DNA of 64,000 nt from Sinomonas sp. R1AF57 (GCF_002224485.1 NZ_CP022463.1:2110239-2174238); one strand, 5' to 3'. Shown: positions 28,001 through 36,750, counted from the first letter of the stretch. The notes: generated by a model from the sequence alone, not told the origin. A program made the numbers and translations.

Positions 28001-28952
28001 GTCGGGCCAGGACTCGCGCCGCGGCACGTTCGTGCAGCGGCACGCGGTCTTCCACGATCGCCAGACCGGCGCCGAGTGGACTCCCCTCGCGAGCCTCTCG
28101 GAGGACCAGGCGAAGCTGTCGATCTACGACTCGTCGCTCTCGGAGTACGCCGCACTCGGATTCGAGTACGGCTACTCGGTCGAGCGTCCGGACACCCTCG
28201 TGCTGTGGGAGGCGCAGTTCGGCGACTTCGTGAACGGCGCGCAGACGATCATCGACGAGTTCATCTCCTCGGCGGAGCAGAAGTGGGGCCAGCGGTCCTC
28301 GCTCGTCATGCTCCTCCCCCACGGCTACGAGGGCCAGGGCCCGGACCACTCGTCCGCCCGGATCGAGCGCTTCCTCCAGCTGTGCGCCGAGGACAACATC
28401 ATCGTCGCCCAGCCGAGCACGCCGGCGTCGCACTTCCACCTCCTGCGCCGCCAGGCGTTCAGCCGGCCCCGCAAGCCGCTGGTGGTGTTCACGCCGAAGC
28501 AGCTCCTGCGCCTCAAGGGCGCCGCGTCGAGCGTCGAGGACTTCACGGAAGGCACGTTCCGTCCCGTGATCGGCGAGCACGAGCAGCTGGATGCGAACGC
28601 TGTGGACCGGGTCATCCTGGTCTCCGGCCGCCTCTACTACGACCTGCTGTCCTCCCGGACGAAGGCCAAGGACACCAGGACGGCAATCGTCCGCGTCGAG
28701 CAGCTCTACCCGCTGCCCGAGGAGGAGATCAAGGCCGAGCTCGCCAAGTACCCGAACGCCGAGGTCGTGTGGGCGCAGGACGAGCCGGCGAACCAGGGCC
28801 CGTGGCCGTACATGGCGATCACGCTCGCCCCGGTGCTCGAGCGCCGCATCCGCCTCGTGTCCCGCGCTGCCTCGGCCGCGACGAGCGCGGGCTCGATGAA
28901 GCGCCACGCAGCGGAGCAGGACGTCCTCGTCCGCGAGGTGTTCACACGCTGA
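25086..28952 (+). CDS. kgd: Multifunctional 2-oxoglutarate metabolism enzyme
   Basis: Fusion enzyme of 1288 residues, as in Mycobacterium and Corynebacterium (Kgd/OdhA): it acts as the E1 of 2-oxoglutarate dehydrogenase, and can decarboxylate or condense 2-oxoglutarate, in the TCA cycle. Order: short N-terminal peptide, Ala/Pro/Lys linker (about 80-130), an E2-type acyltransferase domain with the catalytic histidine in DHRVIQGA (His about 379), then the thiamine-diphosphate E1 part with GDAAFAGQGVVAET and NNQVGFTT. No lipoyl domain is present, so it must work with a separate lipoylated E2. The GTG start (25086) gives the normal family N-terminus MPELPTHRLPEEFGGNEW. Confidence 0.95.
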   Translation: MPELPTHRLPEEFGGNEWLVDELYEQYQQNKNSVDSKWWPLFESFDSDSGHTSNGTAKAPAADTLTRQIPTVKAPNASPAPAAAAAAPAKPAAPAAAPAAAPAKPAAPAAAQAGASAQAAAPAPSDAAPKKGAAAVVRDGARPSTTGLIPAQLPKTAKDETIEDDIVSPLRGPAKAIASNMITSLEVPTATTVRAVPAKLLMDQRIVINNHLTRVRGGKVSFTHLIGFAVIRALKLMPSMNVSYDEVDGKPVAIQHAHVNFGIAIDLPRPDGSRLLVVPNIKKAETLNFSDFWHTYEDLVKRSRAGKLTADDYAGTTVSLTNPGGIGTVHSVPRLSKGQAAIIGVGALEYPAEFQGSSEKILALQAVGKIITLTSTYDHRVIQGAGSGEFLRLVHQLLLGEQGFYDEIFESLRIPYEPVRWSPDLQVNPEDAINKVARIQQLIHAFRVRGHLMADTNPLEYVQRRHPDLDVLTYGLTLWDLDREWPTGGFGGRPKMKFRDILGVLRDAYCRTTGIEYMHLQEPAERKWFQDELEHPYKKPSREEQLRIVSRLNAAEAFETFLQTKFVGQKRFSLEGGESLIPLLDATLSEAAEDGLDEVGIGMAHRGRLNVLTNIAGKTYAQVFREFEGTQDPKSVQGSGDVKYHLGTEGTFTAENGKQTKVYLAANPSHLEAVDPVLEGIVRAKQDRLDKGEAFPVLPILVHGDAAFAGQGVVAETLNLSQLRGYRTGGTIHIIVNNQVGFTTSPSASRSSVYSTDVAKMVQAPIFHVNGDDPEAVVRVAQMAYRFRQRFHKDVVIDLVCYRRRGHNEGDDPSMTQPLMYNLIEAKRSVRKLYTESLIGRGDITQEEAEQLLRDYQERLERVFAETHAAQTSPIPVITGDAKAVSDLERPLAQQQEDTEVRAPRQTAISREMLAAIGQAHVQVPEGFTVHAKLRQLLERREQMSRDGGIDWGFGEIAAFGSLTAEGVPVRLSGQDSRRGTFVQRHAVFHDRQTGAEWTPLASLSEDQAKLSIYDSSLSEYAALGFEYGYSVERPDTLVLWEAQFGDFVNGAQTIIDEFISSAEQKWGQRSSLVMLLPHGYEGQGPDHSSARIERFLQLCAEDNIIVAQPSTPASHFHLLRRQAFSRPRKPLVVFTPKQLLRLKGAASSVEDFTEGTFRPVIGEHEQLDANAVDRVILVSGRLYYDLLSSRTKAKDTRTAIVRVEQLYPLPEEEIKAELAKYPNAEVVWAQDEPANQGPWPYMAITLAPVLERRIRLVSRAASAATSAGSMKRHAAEQDVLVREVFTR

Positions 28953-28971
28953 CGCCAGGCTGAAGCAAGGC

Positions 28972-29015
28972 ACGACGGCGGCCGGTCCCCACGCGCGGGG
29001 ACCGGCCGCCGTCGT
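28972..29015 (+). terminator. Terminator hairpin after kgd
   Basis: Perfect 19-base stem (28972-28990 with 28997-29015) and a 6-base loop, 20 bases beyond the kgd stop. No U-tract, but among the strongest hairpins in the window. Confidence 0.8.
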
Positions 29016-29019
29016 TCGC

Positions 29020-29025
29020 TAGACT
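29020..29025 (+). promoter_or_regulatory. -10 box of the SGNH hydrolase gene
   Basis: TAGACT directly after the kgd terminator, 50 bases before the ATG at 29076. Confidence 0.4.
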
Positions 29026-29075
29026 CGGAAGCCGAGAGCAGGGGCGGCAGCGGCCGCGACGACGAGGGAGAGTGG

Positions 29076-29678
29076 ATGGCGCACGAGAGGAAGCTTCGCC
29101 TCGCGGCGATCGGAGACGAGCTGCTCGCAGGCAATGGGGACCCCCGCGCCCTCGGGTGGTTCGGCCGGGTCCTCGCCCGGACACCGCGGGAGGAGCTGAC
29201 CCTCGAGTCGTACGTCCTCGCCGCCCCCCTCGAAGGAACCGAAGGCCTCGCCGCCCGCTGGGAGGGCGAGACGCTCCGCCGCTTCGGCGAGGGCTTCGAG
29301 AACCGGCTCGTGATCGGCCTGTCCGGCCGCGACATCGAATTCGGCATCTCCCCCGCCCGCAGCCGGCTCAACGTGGCCAACATCCTCGACTCGGCGCAGC
29401 AGAACAGCGCCGAGGTGTTCGTCGTGGGCCCTCCGCCGACCCTGGACCCGGCGCGGAACCGCCGCCTCGCGGAGCTCAACACTGCCTTCGCCGACGTCAC
29501 CACGCGCCGGAACCACTACTACGTGGACACCTTCTCCCCCCTGCTGAACCACGAGCAGTGGCGCGGCGACCTTGCCGCCAATGCCGGCGCCCCCGGGCAG
29601 GCGGGCTACGGCCTCATCGCCTGGCTCGTGCTGCACCGCGGCTGGTTCCCCTGGCTGCGCCTGCCCCAGCCGCAGTAG
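29076..29678 (+). CDS. SGNH/GDSL-type hydrolase
   Basis: A 200-residue esterase-like protein. The first block LAAIGDELLAGNGDPRALGW is the GDSL-type loop with GDEL in place of GDSL, and blocks later resemble the SGNH Gly and Asn loops (VVGPPP). The usual nucleophile serine of GDSL is replaced by Glu in this reading, so catalysis by the standard mechanism is doubtful, or another residue serves. GGGAGAG precedes the ATG. The protein has no signal peptide. Substrate unknown. Confidence 0.75.
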   Translation: MAHERKLRLAAIGDELLAGNGDPRALGWFGRVLARTPREELTLESYVLAAPLEGTEGLAARWEGETLRRFGEGFENRLVIGLSGRDIEFGISPARSRLNVANILDSAQQNSAEVFVVGPPPTLDPARNRRLAELNTAFADVTTRRNHYYVDTFSPLLNHEQWRGDLAANAGAPGQAGYGLIAWLVLHRGWFPWLRLPQPQ

Positions 29679-29769
29679 GGCCTCTCCTCTGGCAATGCCG
29701 CTGGCGGGGAGCCCCTCAAGGGACCCGCCGGCGGCAGGGTATCCGGTCCCGGGCCTTGCCCTGCCCAGG

Positions 29770-29812
29770 AACGCGATATATCGTGATCTCGTCAACGCGA
29801 TATATCGTGATC
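29770..29812 (+). promoter_or_regulatory. Paired palindromic operator, probably PadR site
   Basis: The 19-base sequence AACGCGATATATCGTGATC occurs twice, starting at 29770 and 29794, 24 bases apart. Each holds the perfect palindrome CGATATATCG (29774-29783 and 29798-29807). It lies right before AGAGGAGGGG and the ATG of the DUF4097 gene, whose operon encodes a PadR regulator. Binding by that regulator is an inference. Confidence 0.7.
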
Positions 29813-29826
29813 CCAGAGGAGGGGCC

Positions 29827-30693
29827 ATGCCCACCGAAAGCTGGTCAGTGACGGAACCCCAGACCATCGACATCGAGGCGGTGTCCTCCCTGCGGGCCGG
29901 CATCATCGCCGGGCGCCTCGACGTCATTGCGCACGACGGCGAGGGCGCGCGCGTGGAGGTAGCGGAGGTCAGCGGCGAACCCCTCGTCGTGACCCTCACC
30001 GAGGGCCGGCTCGAGGTCCGGCACCGCGAGGACGGCGCGCAGGGCTGGTTCAGGAGCATGCTCGGAACCATCAGCGGCGCAACCCAGAACACCGCGATCG
30101 TGAGCATCGCGCTGCCCGCCCGTGTCCCCGTCGAGGTCGGGACGGTCACCGGCGACGGGCTCGTCTCGGGAACCGGCCCGGTCACGAAGCTCAACACCGT
30201 CTCCGGCTCGGTCCTCGCCGACGGCACCGAGGGCGAGCTGCACATCAATACGGTCTCGGGCGAGGTCATCGCGCGCGGCCACGAGGGCCTCCTGACGGCG
30301 AAGACGGTCTCGGGCGAGGTCACCGCCTCCGGTGAGCTGAACCACGTGCGCGCCAACTCCGTCTCCGGGGACCTGTCCTTCGACTCGGCAGGCACGATGC
30401 AGGACATAGGAGCCAACACAGTCAGCGGCGCGCTCACCGTCCGCATACCGCACGGCGTGGGGCTCGACCTCGGCGTGCGCACCTCCTCGGGCCGCGTGGT
30501 GGTGGACGACGAGCGCTTCACGATCCTCGGCGGCAAGATCGCAGCCAGCCTTGGTCCCGAAGGGCAGCGCATCCGCCTGCGCGCCAACACCGTCTCGGGG
30601 GACGTTGCCGTCGTCCACGCCCCGGCGCCCGCGCACCCGGCCCCCGAGGCTCCCGCGGCATCCCAGGAGCCGGGCCGCGGAACGGAGGACTGA
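29827..30693 (+). CDS. DUF4097 beta-repeat (toastrack-type) protein
   Basis: A 288-residue protein made of repeated short strands with the recurring motif TVSG (INTVSGEV, AKTVSGEV, NSVSGDL, NTVSGAL, NTVSGDV), the hallmark of DUF4097 right-handed beta-helix proteins. No signal peptide or membrane segment is visible. In other bacteria such proteins sit with PadR or PspC regulators and may report envelope stress; the function is not established. The ATG has AGAGGAGGGG. Its stop is one base before the PadR start codon. Confidence 0.85.
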   Translation: MPTESWSVTEPQTIDIEAVSSLRAGIIAGRLDVIAHDGEGARVEVAEVSGEPLVVTLTEGRLEVRHREDGAQGWFRSMLGTISGATQNTAIVSIALPARVPVEVGTVTGDGLVSGTGPVTKLNTVSGSVLADGTEGELHINTVSGEVIARGHEGLLTAKTVSGEVTASGELNHVRANSVSGDLSFDSAGTMQDIGANTVSGALTVRIPHGVGLDLGVRTSSGRVVVDDERFTILGGKIAASLGPEGQRIRLRANTVSGDVAVVHAPAPAHPAPEAPAASQEPGRGTED

Positions 30694-30694
30694 G

Positions 30695-31387
30695 ATGGTC
30701 CCACCTGTCTTCGCCCACGGTGCCCTGCGCCTGTACCTCCTTGCGCTCCTCGAGGACGGGCCCAAGCACGGCTACGAGATCATCAGGGCACTCTCCGAGC
30801 GCTTCGGCGGCACCTACTCGCCCAGCGCCGGGACCGTCTACCCGCGGCTCTCCAAGCTCGAGGAGGAGGGACTGGTCGCGACTGCGCCCGAGGGCCGGCG
30901 GACGGTGTACTCGATCACCGACTCCGGCCGCGCCGAGCTCGAGGAGCGCCGCGGCGAGCTCGCGGACGTCGAAGAGGACATCTCCGCATCCGTGCGGCGC
31001 CTCGCCGACTCGCTGCGGGAGGAGCTGCGGGCGAGCATGCGCGGCCTCAGGGCGGACCTGGCCGCGACAGCCGAGACGGCGCGCAGGTCGGCCCAGCGCA
31101 GCAGCGGACCGCCGTGGGGCGTCGGCGGCTCGGGAGGCGCCGGCGCACGCCCGACCGATGACGGCCCGGCGGGGCGCACCCCTGCGGCCGGCCGCGCCGA
31201 GCAGGTGCGGGAGAACGCGGGACGCCTCGCCGAGGCCGAGATGCTCGTGCAGGCCTTCCGCGACGACCTCCGCATCGAGCTGCGCGCCCACGCGGCCGCC
31301 CACCCGATCACCGAGATCACGGTCGAGGCCCTGCGCGCCGCCCTCGAATCGACCCGCGCCGCGATCCGCGCAGCCCTCCGGCCCTAG
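30695..31387 (+). CDS. PadR-family transcriptional regulator
   Basis: Winged-helix regulator, about 230 residues. The N-terminal PadR domain has LLALLEDGPKHGYEIIRAL and GTVYPRLSKLEEEGLV, then a charged helical region of about 110 residues with an Ala/Gly-rich break that probably serves for dimerisation. Its ATG follows GGAGG by eight bases and lies one base after the DUF4097 stop, so the two form one operon, likely autoregulated through the twin CGATATATCG sites. Confidence 0.9.
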   Translation: MVPPVFAHGALRLYLLALLEDGPKHGYEIIRALSERFGGTYSPSAGTVYPRLSKLEEEGLVATAPEGRRTVYSITDSGRAELEERRGELADVEEDISASVRRLADSLREELRASMRGLRADLAATAETARRSAQRSSGPPWGVGGSGGAGARPTDDGPAGRTPAAGRAEQVRENAGRLAEAEMLVQAFRDDLRIELRAHAAAHPITEITVEALRAALESTRAAIRAALRP

Positions 31388-31392
31388 CCCGG

Positions 31393-31423
31393 TTGGGCGC
31401 TGGGGTGCCGAATGTGGGAGACT
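31393..31423 (+). promoter_or_regulatory. Possible promoter of bL37
   Basis: TTGGGC (31393-31398) and GAGACT (31418-31423), spaced 19 bases. The -10 is weak, but no better candidate precedes bL37. Confidence 0.3.
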
Positions 31424-31440
31424 GGACGACGGCCTTCTGG

Positions 31441-31485
31441 GCCACCCGGCCCACCGCGGGCCACCCGGCCCACCGCGGGCCACAC
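31441..31485 (+). repeat. 19-bp tandem duplication in the bL37 leader
   Basis: A 19-base unit (GCCACCCGGCCCACCGCGG) occurs twice without a gap (31441-31459, 31460-31478) and a third copy begins with GCCAC at 31479. It lies between the probable promoter and the ribosome site of bL37. Confidence 0.85.
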
Positions 31486-31511
31486 AGTCCGTCGAGAGAA
31501 GGAGGCCAGCC

Positions 31512-31586
31512 ATGAGCAAGCGTGCACGCAAGCGCCGTGACCGCAAGCGCGGCGGCGCGAACCACGGCAAGCGCCCCAACACCTAA
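31512..31586 (+). CDS. 50S ribosomal protein bL37, 24 residues
   Basis: Very short, very basic protein (12 of 24 residues are Lys or Arg) with the C-terminal GANHGKRPNT typical of bL37, the small actinobacterial 50S subunit protein seen in mycobacterial ribosome structures. The ATG is preceded by AGAAGGAGG with good spacing, TAA ends the frame, and a strong hairpin follows. It is short enough to be missed by standard gene callers. Identification rests on the conserved C-terminal motif, size and charge. Confidence 0.88.
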   Translation: MSKRARKRRDRKRGGANHGKRPNT

Positions 31587-31607
31587 AGGCGCAGCCGCGG
31601 ACAGCAC

Positions 31608-31635
31608 GAGGCCCCGGACACTTGTCCGGGGCCTC
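31608..31635. terminator. Terminator between bL37 and rsrA
   Basis: Perfect 13-base arms (31608-31620 and 31623-31635) with a tiny loop. It lies between two converging genes and could stop both transcripts. Confidence 0.7.
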
Positions 31636-31704
31636 CTGTGCGTCCGTCGGCCGCTGGCGTCGGCAGCCCGCTCCACTCGTACTTCGCGGATCTCACCGTG
31701 CCAT

Positions 31705-31962
31705 TCAGGACTGGGCGCGCAGGGTGTGGATCTTGTCCAGGATCGAGGTCTTGAGGGCGGCGGGCGCCTGCTCGTGGCAGCTGCGCTTCATGGCCGAGCG
31801 GATCATGCACTCGAGGTCGTGCTCCTCGAGGCAGTCCGGGCACGTCTCGAGATGGGTGCGGATCTCGGCCACGTCATGCGCGGGAAGGGCGCCGTCGAGG
31901 TACTCGTACAGTCGCTGGAGCCGGCTTTCGTCGCAGTCCCCCAGCCCTTGGCAATCGCTCAT
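31705..31962 (-). CDS. rsrA: Anti-sigma factor RsrA, mycothiol-system type
   Basis: Zinc-dependent, redox-sensitive anti-sigma factor of 85 residues. The HxxxCxxC zinc motif (HLETCPDC) is around residues 37-44. In the related Streptomyces system, oxidation of these cysteines releases SigR to turn on thiol stress genes. The ATG overlaps the end of sigR by four bases, so anti-sigma and sigma are made together. Confidence 0.93.
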   Translation of the reverse strand: MSDCQGLGDCDESRLQRLYEYLDGALPAHDVAEIRTHLETCPDCLEEHDLECMIRSAMKRSCHEQAPAALKTSILDKIHTLRAQS

Positions 31963-32639
31963 TGTTCCTTCTCCTGAGATGCTGCGGTGCGGGCGCCCGC
32001 GAATCCTCGCTCGGCGGCGTAGTCGGCGAGCCTGTCGCGCAGCATCTTCCGCCCGCGGTGGAGCCGGCTCATGACCGTGCCTATGGGTGTGTTCATGATC
32101 TCCGAGATCTCCTTGTACGCGAAGCCCTCCACGTCCGCGAAGTACACCGCAAGGCGGAACTCCTCGGGGATGGACTGCAGGGCTTCCTTGACGTCGGAGT
32201 CTGGGAGGTGGTCGAGCGCCTCGGCCTCGGCGGACCGCAGTCCGGTGGAGGTGTGCGACTCGGCGCGGGCGAGCTGCCAGTCCTCGACGGTGTCGGTGGC
32301 CGCCTTCTGCGGTTCCCGCTGGCGCTTCCTGTAGAGGTTGATGTACGTGTTCGTCAGGATCCGGTACAGCCAGGCCTTCAGGTTCGTGCCCGGCTTGTAC
32401 TGGTGGAACGCTGCGAAGGCCTTCGCATAGGCCTCCTGGACGAGGTCCTCCGCGTCCGCGGGGTTCCGCGCCATCCGCATGGCAGCGGAGTACAGCTGAT
32501 CGACGTACTGCATCGCGTCCCGCTCGAAGCGGTCGCGGCGCTCATCGTCCGACTCGGCGGCAACGTCCGGGGCCGCGGCGCCCACGGCGCCTGTCCCGTC
32601 GTCGGCGGCCTTCGGCTCGCGGGGCTCGACACTGCTCAT
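31959..32639 (-). CDS. sigR: ECF sigma factor SigR (SigH)
   Basis: Alternative sigma factor of about 226 residues for disulfide and heat stress. Region 2 contains [19 protein letters not shown] and [13 protein letters not shown]; region 4 has a helix-turn-helix ([20 protein letters not shown]). The acidic N-terminus (residues 1-40) is disordered looking. The ATG (32637-32639) follows TAGACT by eight bases with no ribosome site between, which suggests a leaderless mRNA; no clear SigR-type GGAAT promoter was spotted. Confidence 0.93.
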   Translation of the reverse strand: MSSVEPREPKAADDGTGAVGAAAPDVAAESDDERRDRFERDAMQYVDQLYSAAMRMARNPADAEDLVQEAYAKAFAAFHQYKPGTNLKAWLYRILTNTYINLYRKRQREPQKAATDTVEDWQLARAESHTSTGLRSAEAEALDHLPDSDVKEALQSIPEEFRLAVYFADVEGFAYKEISEIMNTPIGTVMSRLHRGRKMLRDRLADYAAERGFAGARTAASQEKEQ

Positions 32640-32647
32640 TGCCGACC

Positions 32648-32653
32648 AGTCTA
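32648..32653 (-). promoter_or_regulatory. -10 box of sigR
   Basis: TAGACT on the minus strand, eight bases from the sigR ATG. Confidence 0.45.
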
Positions 32654-32832
32654 CTGTCGGGGCAGGCACGGGGCGGTCGAGGACCAGCACGGTGGCTCCT
32701 TCCAGACGACGACGGGCGGCGGCTTTCGCTGACGGACGTGAGGCACAACGCCGCGTCCGCGCGAAAATATTCCGCAAAGGTGCGAGACTGGGGACGCATC
32801 TGACGACGTCACCGACTCTTGCAGGAGGCTCC

Positions 32833-33399
32833 ATGTCCGCAGTCCGATTCCTCGCCCGGCCGCTTCTGGCGTCGTCATTCATCGTCGCTGGCGCGGACAA
32901 GCTGAAGAACGCGGACGACACGGCGGAACAGCTGTCTCCGGTCCTCCGCCGCGCAGCCGACGCACTGCCAGTGCGCGTGGACGAGAAGACCCTGGCGCGG
33001 GCGATCGGCGGGAGCCAGGTCGCCGCGGGCGTCCTGTTCGCCTTGGGCAAGGCGCCGCGGCTGTCGGCGTCGGTCCTCGCCCTCACGAGCGCGCTCACCG
33101 CGTTCGTCGAGTGGCGCTCGGCGGACATCGGCTCTCCCGAGGGCCGCGCGGCGCGCCGCTCCGGGCTGCTGAAGAACCTCTCGCTCGCAGGCGGGGTCCT
33201 GCTTGCCGCGGTGGACACCGACGGCCGGCCCTCCGTCGCGTGGCGCGCGCAGCACCTCGCCGCTGACACCGCGAAGGCCGGCCGCCGCCAGCTGGCCCGG
33301 GCCGACAAGGCCGCGCACAAGGCCGCCAAGCGCGCCGAGCGCACGGTGCGGAACGTCGCCAAGGGGGCCTCGGAGACCGCCTCGGGCGTGCTCGCGTGA
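32833..33399 (+). CDS. DoxX-family membrane protein
   Basis: Small integral membrane protein (188 residues, about four hydrophobic stretches) with the DoxX start [21 protein letters not shown]. In mycobacteria DoxX-type proteins act with SodA and SseA in thiol homeostasis, which makes its place next to sigR-rsrA suggestive. The C-terminal 50 residues are Lys/Arg/Ala rich. The ATG has GCAGGAGG. Its stop overlaps the GTG of aroA, so it leads the aroA-rsgA operon. Confidence 0.85.
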   Translation: MSAVRFLARPLLASSFIVAGADKLKNADDTAEQLSPVLRRAADALPVRVDEKTLARAIGGSQVAAGVLFALGKAPRLSASVLALTSALTAFVEWRSADIGSPEGRAARRSGLLKNLSLAGGVLLAAVDTDGRPSVAWRAQHLAADTAKAGRRQLARADKAAHKAAKRAERTVRNVAKGASETASGVLA

Positions 33400-34727
33400 C
33401 CTCTCCTGCCTGGCCCGCCCCGTTCGCCGTCGGCCCGGTAGACGCGACAGTCACCGTTCCGGGCTCGAAGTCCCTCACGAACCGATACCTCGTGCTGGCG
33501 GCTCTCGCGGACGGGCCAAGCAGGCTCCGCGCGCCCCTCCACTCGCGCGACTCCGCACTCATGGTCGCGGCGCTCCGGTCGCTCGGGGCGACGGTGACCG
33601 AGGTGCCCGGCGACGGCGAGTACGGCCCCGACCTCGAGATCACCCCGATCCCCACCGGCGCCGACGCCGACGCCCCGAGTCTGGGACGGGCCGAGGTCGA
33701 CTGCGGCCTCGCCGGGACAGTGATGCGCTTCGTCCCGCCGCTCGCCGCGCTCGTCCACGGCGAGGTCGCGTTCGACGGCGACCCCCACGCCCGGGTCCGC
33801 CCCATGGGACCGGTCATCGATGCGCTCACGGCCCTCGGCGTCGCCGTCTCCTCGTCGGATCCGGACTCCGCTGGCACGCCGACGTCGCTGCCGTTCACGG
33901 TGCACGGCAGGGGATCCGTGCCCGGCGGCCATGTGGTCGTCGACGCATCCGGGTCGAGCCAGTTCGTGTCGGCGCTCCTCCTCGTGGGCGCCCGGTTCGA
34001 GCAAGGCCTGCACCTCGAGCACGTGGGCAAGCCCGTGCCGAGCCTCGACCACATCTCCATGACGGTCGAGGTGCTGCGGGGCGTCGGGGTGGAGGTCGAC
34101 GACTCCGTGCCCAACCACTGGCACGTCACGCCCGGGACCATTCGCGCCTTCGACGTGCGCATCGAGCAGGACCTCTCCAATGCGGGGCCCTTCCTCGCGG
34201 CGGCCCTCGCGACGCACGGGACCGTGCGGGTCCCCAACTGGCCCGAGCACACGACGCAGGTGGGCGACGCCTGGCGGCGGATCCTCCCGCAGCTCGGGGC
34301 CACCGTGACGCTCGACGGCGGGACGCTCACCGTCACGGGCGGAGAGCGGATCACGGGCGCCGAGCTGGCGGACACGAGCGAGCTTGCCCCGACCGTGGCG
34401 GCGCTGTGCGCGCTGGCAGAGTCGCCGTCGCGCCTCACCGGCATCGCGCACCTGCGCGGGCACGAGACCGACCGCCTTGCGGCCCTCGTCGCAGAGATCA
34501 CGCGGCTCGGCGGCGACGCCGAGGAGACCGAGGACGGGCTGGTGATCCGCCCTGCCCCGCTGCACGGCAGCGTCGTGCGCAGCTACGCGGACCACAGGAT
34601 GGCCACGGCCGGCGCAATCTGGGGTCTCGCCGTCCGGGGCGTCGAGGTGGAGGACATCGCGACGACGTCCAAGACGATGCCCGAGTTTCCCCAGATGTGG
34701 GCGAGGATGCTCGGCCAGGGAGCCTGA
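33396..34727 (+). CDS. aroA: 3-phosphoshikimate 1-carboxyvinyltransferase (EPSP synthase)
   Basis: Sixth shikimate step, the target of glyphosate. The 443-residue protein has the PEP-binding start [20 protein letters not shown]. The usual GNAGT loop reads GLAGTVMRF, as in other actinobacterial enzymes, so it is not an oddity of this strain. The basic loop [13 protein letters not shown] and the end [14 protein letters not shown] complete the active site. GTG start overlaps the DoxX stop by three bases; rsgA follows with no gap. Confidence 0.95.
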   Translation: MTSPAWPAPFAVGPVDATVTVPGSKSLTNRYLVLAALADGPSRLRAPLHSRDSALMVAALRSLGATVTEVPGDGEYGPDLEITPIPTGADADAPSLGRAEVDCGLAGTVMRFVPPLAALVHGEVAFDGDPHARVRPMGPVIDALTALGVAVSSSDPDSAGTPTSLPFTVHGRGSVPGGHVVVDASGSSQFVSALLLVGARFEQGLHLEHVGKPVPSLDHISMTVEVLRGVGVEVDDSVPNHWHVTPGTIRAFDVRIEQDLSNAGPFLAAALATHGTVRVPNWPEHTTQVGDAWRRILPQLGATVTLDGGTLTVTGGERITGAELADTSELAPTVAALCALAESPSRLTGIAHLRGHETDRLAALVAEITRLGGDAEETEDGLVIRPAPLHGSVVRSYADHRMATAGAIWGLAVRGVEVEDIATTSKTMPEFPQMWARMLGQGA

Positions 34728-35873
34728 GTGGCCAAGCGCGAGTGGGACGAGAGCGACGTCCGGATCCGCCCCAACAAGCGCGGCAGCCGGCCGCGCACCA
34801 AGGAGCGGCCGAGCCATGACGACGCCGTCCGTGGCAGGATCGTCACGGTGGACCGCGGGCGCTACACGGCGATCGTGGCCGAGGACTCGTCCGAGGAACG
34901 GGTCGTCGTCGCGGCCCGCGCGCGCGAGCTGCGGCGCACCCCGGTGGTCGCCGGGGACTTCGTCGCGCTCGTCGGAGACGTGAGCGGGCGTCCGGACACC
35001 CTCGCCAGGCTCGTCCGCGTCGAGGAGCGGCAGACCGTCCTGCGCCGCAGCGCGGACGACACGGACCCGGTCGAGCGCGTCGTGGTCGCCAACGCCGACC
35101 AGCTCGTGATCGTGGTGGCGGCCGCCAATCCCGAGCCCCGCACCGGCTTCATCGACCGGGCCCTGGTCGCCGCCTACGACGCCGGGATCGAGCCGCTCCT
35201 GCTCGTCACCAAGGCAGACCTGAAGGACCCGGCCCCGCTCCTGGCGACCTACGAGCACCTGCCGCTGACCGTCGTCGTGAGCCGCACCGCCGAGACGGAC
35301 GAGGCCCCGGCGGACGACGCCCCGGCCGACGAGTCCGCAGCGGGCGCCGGCATCGATGCGCGAGGGGCTGACGGCTCCTCGGCCCGGCTGGACGCGGAGG
35401 CCGTCGCCGAGCTGCGCGCGGAACTCGACGGGCACGTGACGGTCCTGCTCGGCCATTCGGGTGTGGGCAAGTCGACCATGGTCAACGCGCTCACCGGCGC
35501 CGACCGGGCCACCGGAGGCGTGAACGCCGTGACCGGGCGCGGGCGGCACACCTCGTCGTCGGCGCTCGCGCTCCGCCTCTCCGACGCCCCGGCGGGGAGC
35601 TGGATCATCGACACCCCGGGGATCCGGTCGTTCGGCCTCGCGCACGTGGACCCGGACCGGATCCTGCACGCCTTCGCCGACCTCGAGCCCGGCACCGCGG
35701 CGTGCGAACGGGGCTGCCGCCACGACGCCGCGGCTGTCGGCTGCGGGCTCGACGCGTGGGTCGCCGAGGGCAACGCGGGCGACGCCGGTCCGGCCCGCCT
35801 CGCGTCGCTGCGCCGTCTGCTCGGCAGCGGCTCGCGCGAGGAGGCGCAGGATGCCAAGGAGCTCGGCGCGTAG
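34728..35873 (+). CDS. rsgA: Ribosome small subunit-dependent GTPase RsgA
   Basis: Circularly permuted GTPase that checks late 30S assembly. Order along 381 residues: N-terminal OB fold, G4 (TKAD), G1 (GHSGVGKST), G3 (DTPG) and a C-terminal zinc segment with Cys and His ligands ([14 protein letters not shown]). A poorly conserved acidic loop of about 40 residues separates the G4 and G1 parts. The GTG begins directly after the aroA stop, with GGGAG upstream. Confidence 0.93.
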   Translation: MAKREWDESDVRIRPNKRGSRPRTKERPSHDDAVRGRIVTVDRGRYTAIVAEDSSEERVVVAARARELRRTPVVAGDFVALVGDVSGRPDTLARLVRVEERQTVLRRSADDTDPVERVVVANADQLVIVVAAANPEPRTGFIDRALVAAYDAGIEPLLLVTKADLKDPAPLLATYEHLPLTVVVSRTAETDEAPADDAPADESAAGAGIDARGADGSSARLDAEAVAELRAELDGHVTVLLGHSGVGKSTMVNALTGADRATGGVNAVTGRGRHTSSSALALRLSDAPAGSWIIDTPGIRSFGLAHVDPDRILHAFADLEPGTAACERGCRHDAAAVGCGLDAWVAEGNAGDAGPARLASLRRLLGSGSREEAQDAKELGA

Positions 35874-35924
35874 CGGGCCCCGTCTTCCACGCGGAGCCTC
35901 CCGCTCCGGCACGGCGCGAAGCGA

Positions 35925-35930
35925 TAGCGT
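35925..35930 (+). promoter_or_regulatory. -10 box of hisN
   Basis: TAGCGT, seven bases before the hisN ATG with no Shine-Dalgarno sequence between; likely leaderless. Confidence 0.45.
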
Positions 35931-35937
35931 GGGGTCC

Positions 35938-36750
35938 ATGACGCAAGCGCCCGAGACGTACAACGACGACCTCCGGCTGGCCCACGTGCTGGCGGACTCG
36001 GTCGATGCCCAGACCATGGAGCGGTTCAAGGCCCTCGACCTCAAGGTCGAGACGAAGCCCGACCTCACGCCGGTGACGGACGCGGACCGGGCGGCGGAGG
36101 AGGCCATCCGCGGCCAGCTTGCCCGCTCCAGGCCTCGGGACGCCGTGGTCGGCGAGGAGTTCGGCACGACGGGGCACGGGGCGCGGCGGTGGATCATCGA
36201 CCCGATCGACGGCACGAAGAACTTCGTCCGCGGCGTGCCCGTGTGGGCCACCCTCATCGCCCTCGCGGACGGCGATGAGATCGTCATGGGCGTGGTGAGC
36301 GCGCCGGCCCTCGGCCGCCGGTGGTGGGCCGTGAAGGGGGCCGGCGCCTACACCGGCCGCTCGCTCGCCTCGGCGACGCGGCTGAAGGTCTCCAATGTGG
36401 CGCGGCTCGAGGACGCCTCGCTCTCGTACTCCTCGCTCTCGGGATGGAAGGAGCGCGGGAGCCTCGACGGCTTCATCGGCCTCACCGAGGACGTGTGGAG
36501 GACGCGAGCGTACGGTGACTTCTGGTCGTACTGCCTCGTCGCGGAGGGAGCTGTCGACATCGCCACCGAGCCCGAGCTCGCCCTGTACGACATGGCGGCC
36601 CTGGTCCCGATCGTGAAGGAGGCGGGCGGGCGCTTCACGTCCCTGGACGGGGAGGACGGCCCGTGGGGCGGGAACGCCCTCGCGACCAACGGGATCCTCC
36701 ACTCGGAGGTCCTCGGCCGTCTACGCGAGCCCGTCTCGGAGGCGCCCTGA
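35938..36750 (+). CDS. hisN: Histidinol-phosphatase, inositol monophosphatase type
   Basis: Dephosphorylates histidinol phosphate in histidine synthesis, using an IMPase fold with magnesium. The 270-residue chain has the metal sites GEEFG and [12 protein letters not shown] and a later [20 protein letters not shown] motif; these match actinobacterial HisN better than general inositol phosphatases. ATG at 35938-35940 follows the -10 by seven bases. It is monocistronic here. Confidence 0.9.
   Translation: MTQAPETYNDDLRLAHVLADSVDAQTMERFKALDLKVETKPDLTPVTDADRAAEEAIRGQLARSRPRDAVVGEEFGTTGHGARRWIIDPIDGTKNFVRGVPVWATLIALADGDEIVMGVVSAPALGRRWWAVKGAGAYTGRSLASATRLKVSNVARLEDASLSYSSLSGWKERGSLDGFIGLTEDVWRTRAYGDFWSYCLVAEGAVDIATEPELALYDMAALVPIVKEAGGRFTSLDGEDGPWGGNALATNGILHSEVLGRLREPVSEAP

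Noticed and set aside
31959-36287. Minus-strand frame of 1442 codons
   Set aside because: Only its last 226 residues are real (SigR). The remainder is antisense to DoxX, aroA, rsgA and hisN.
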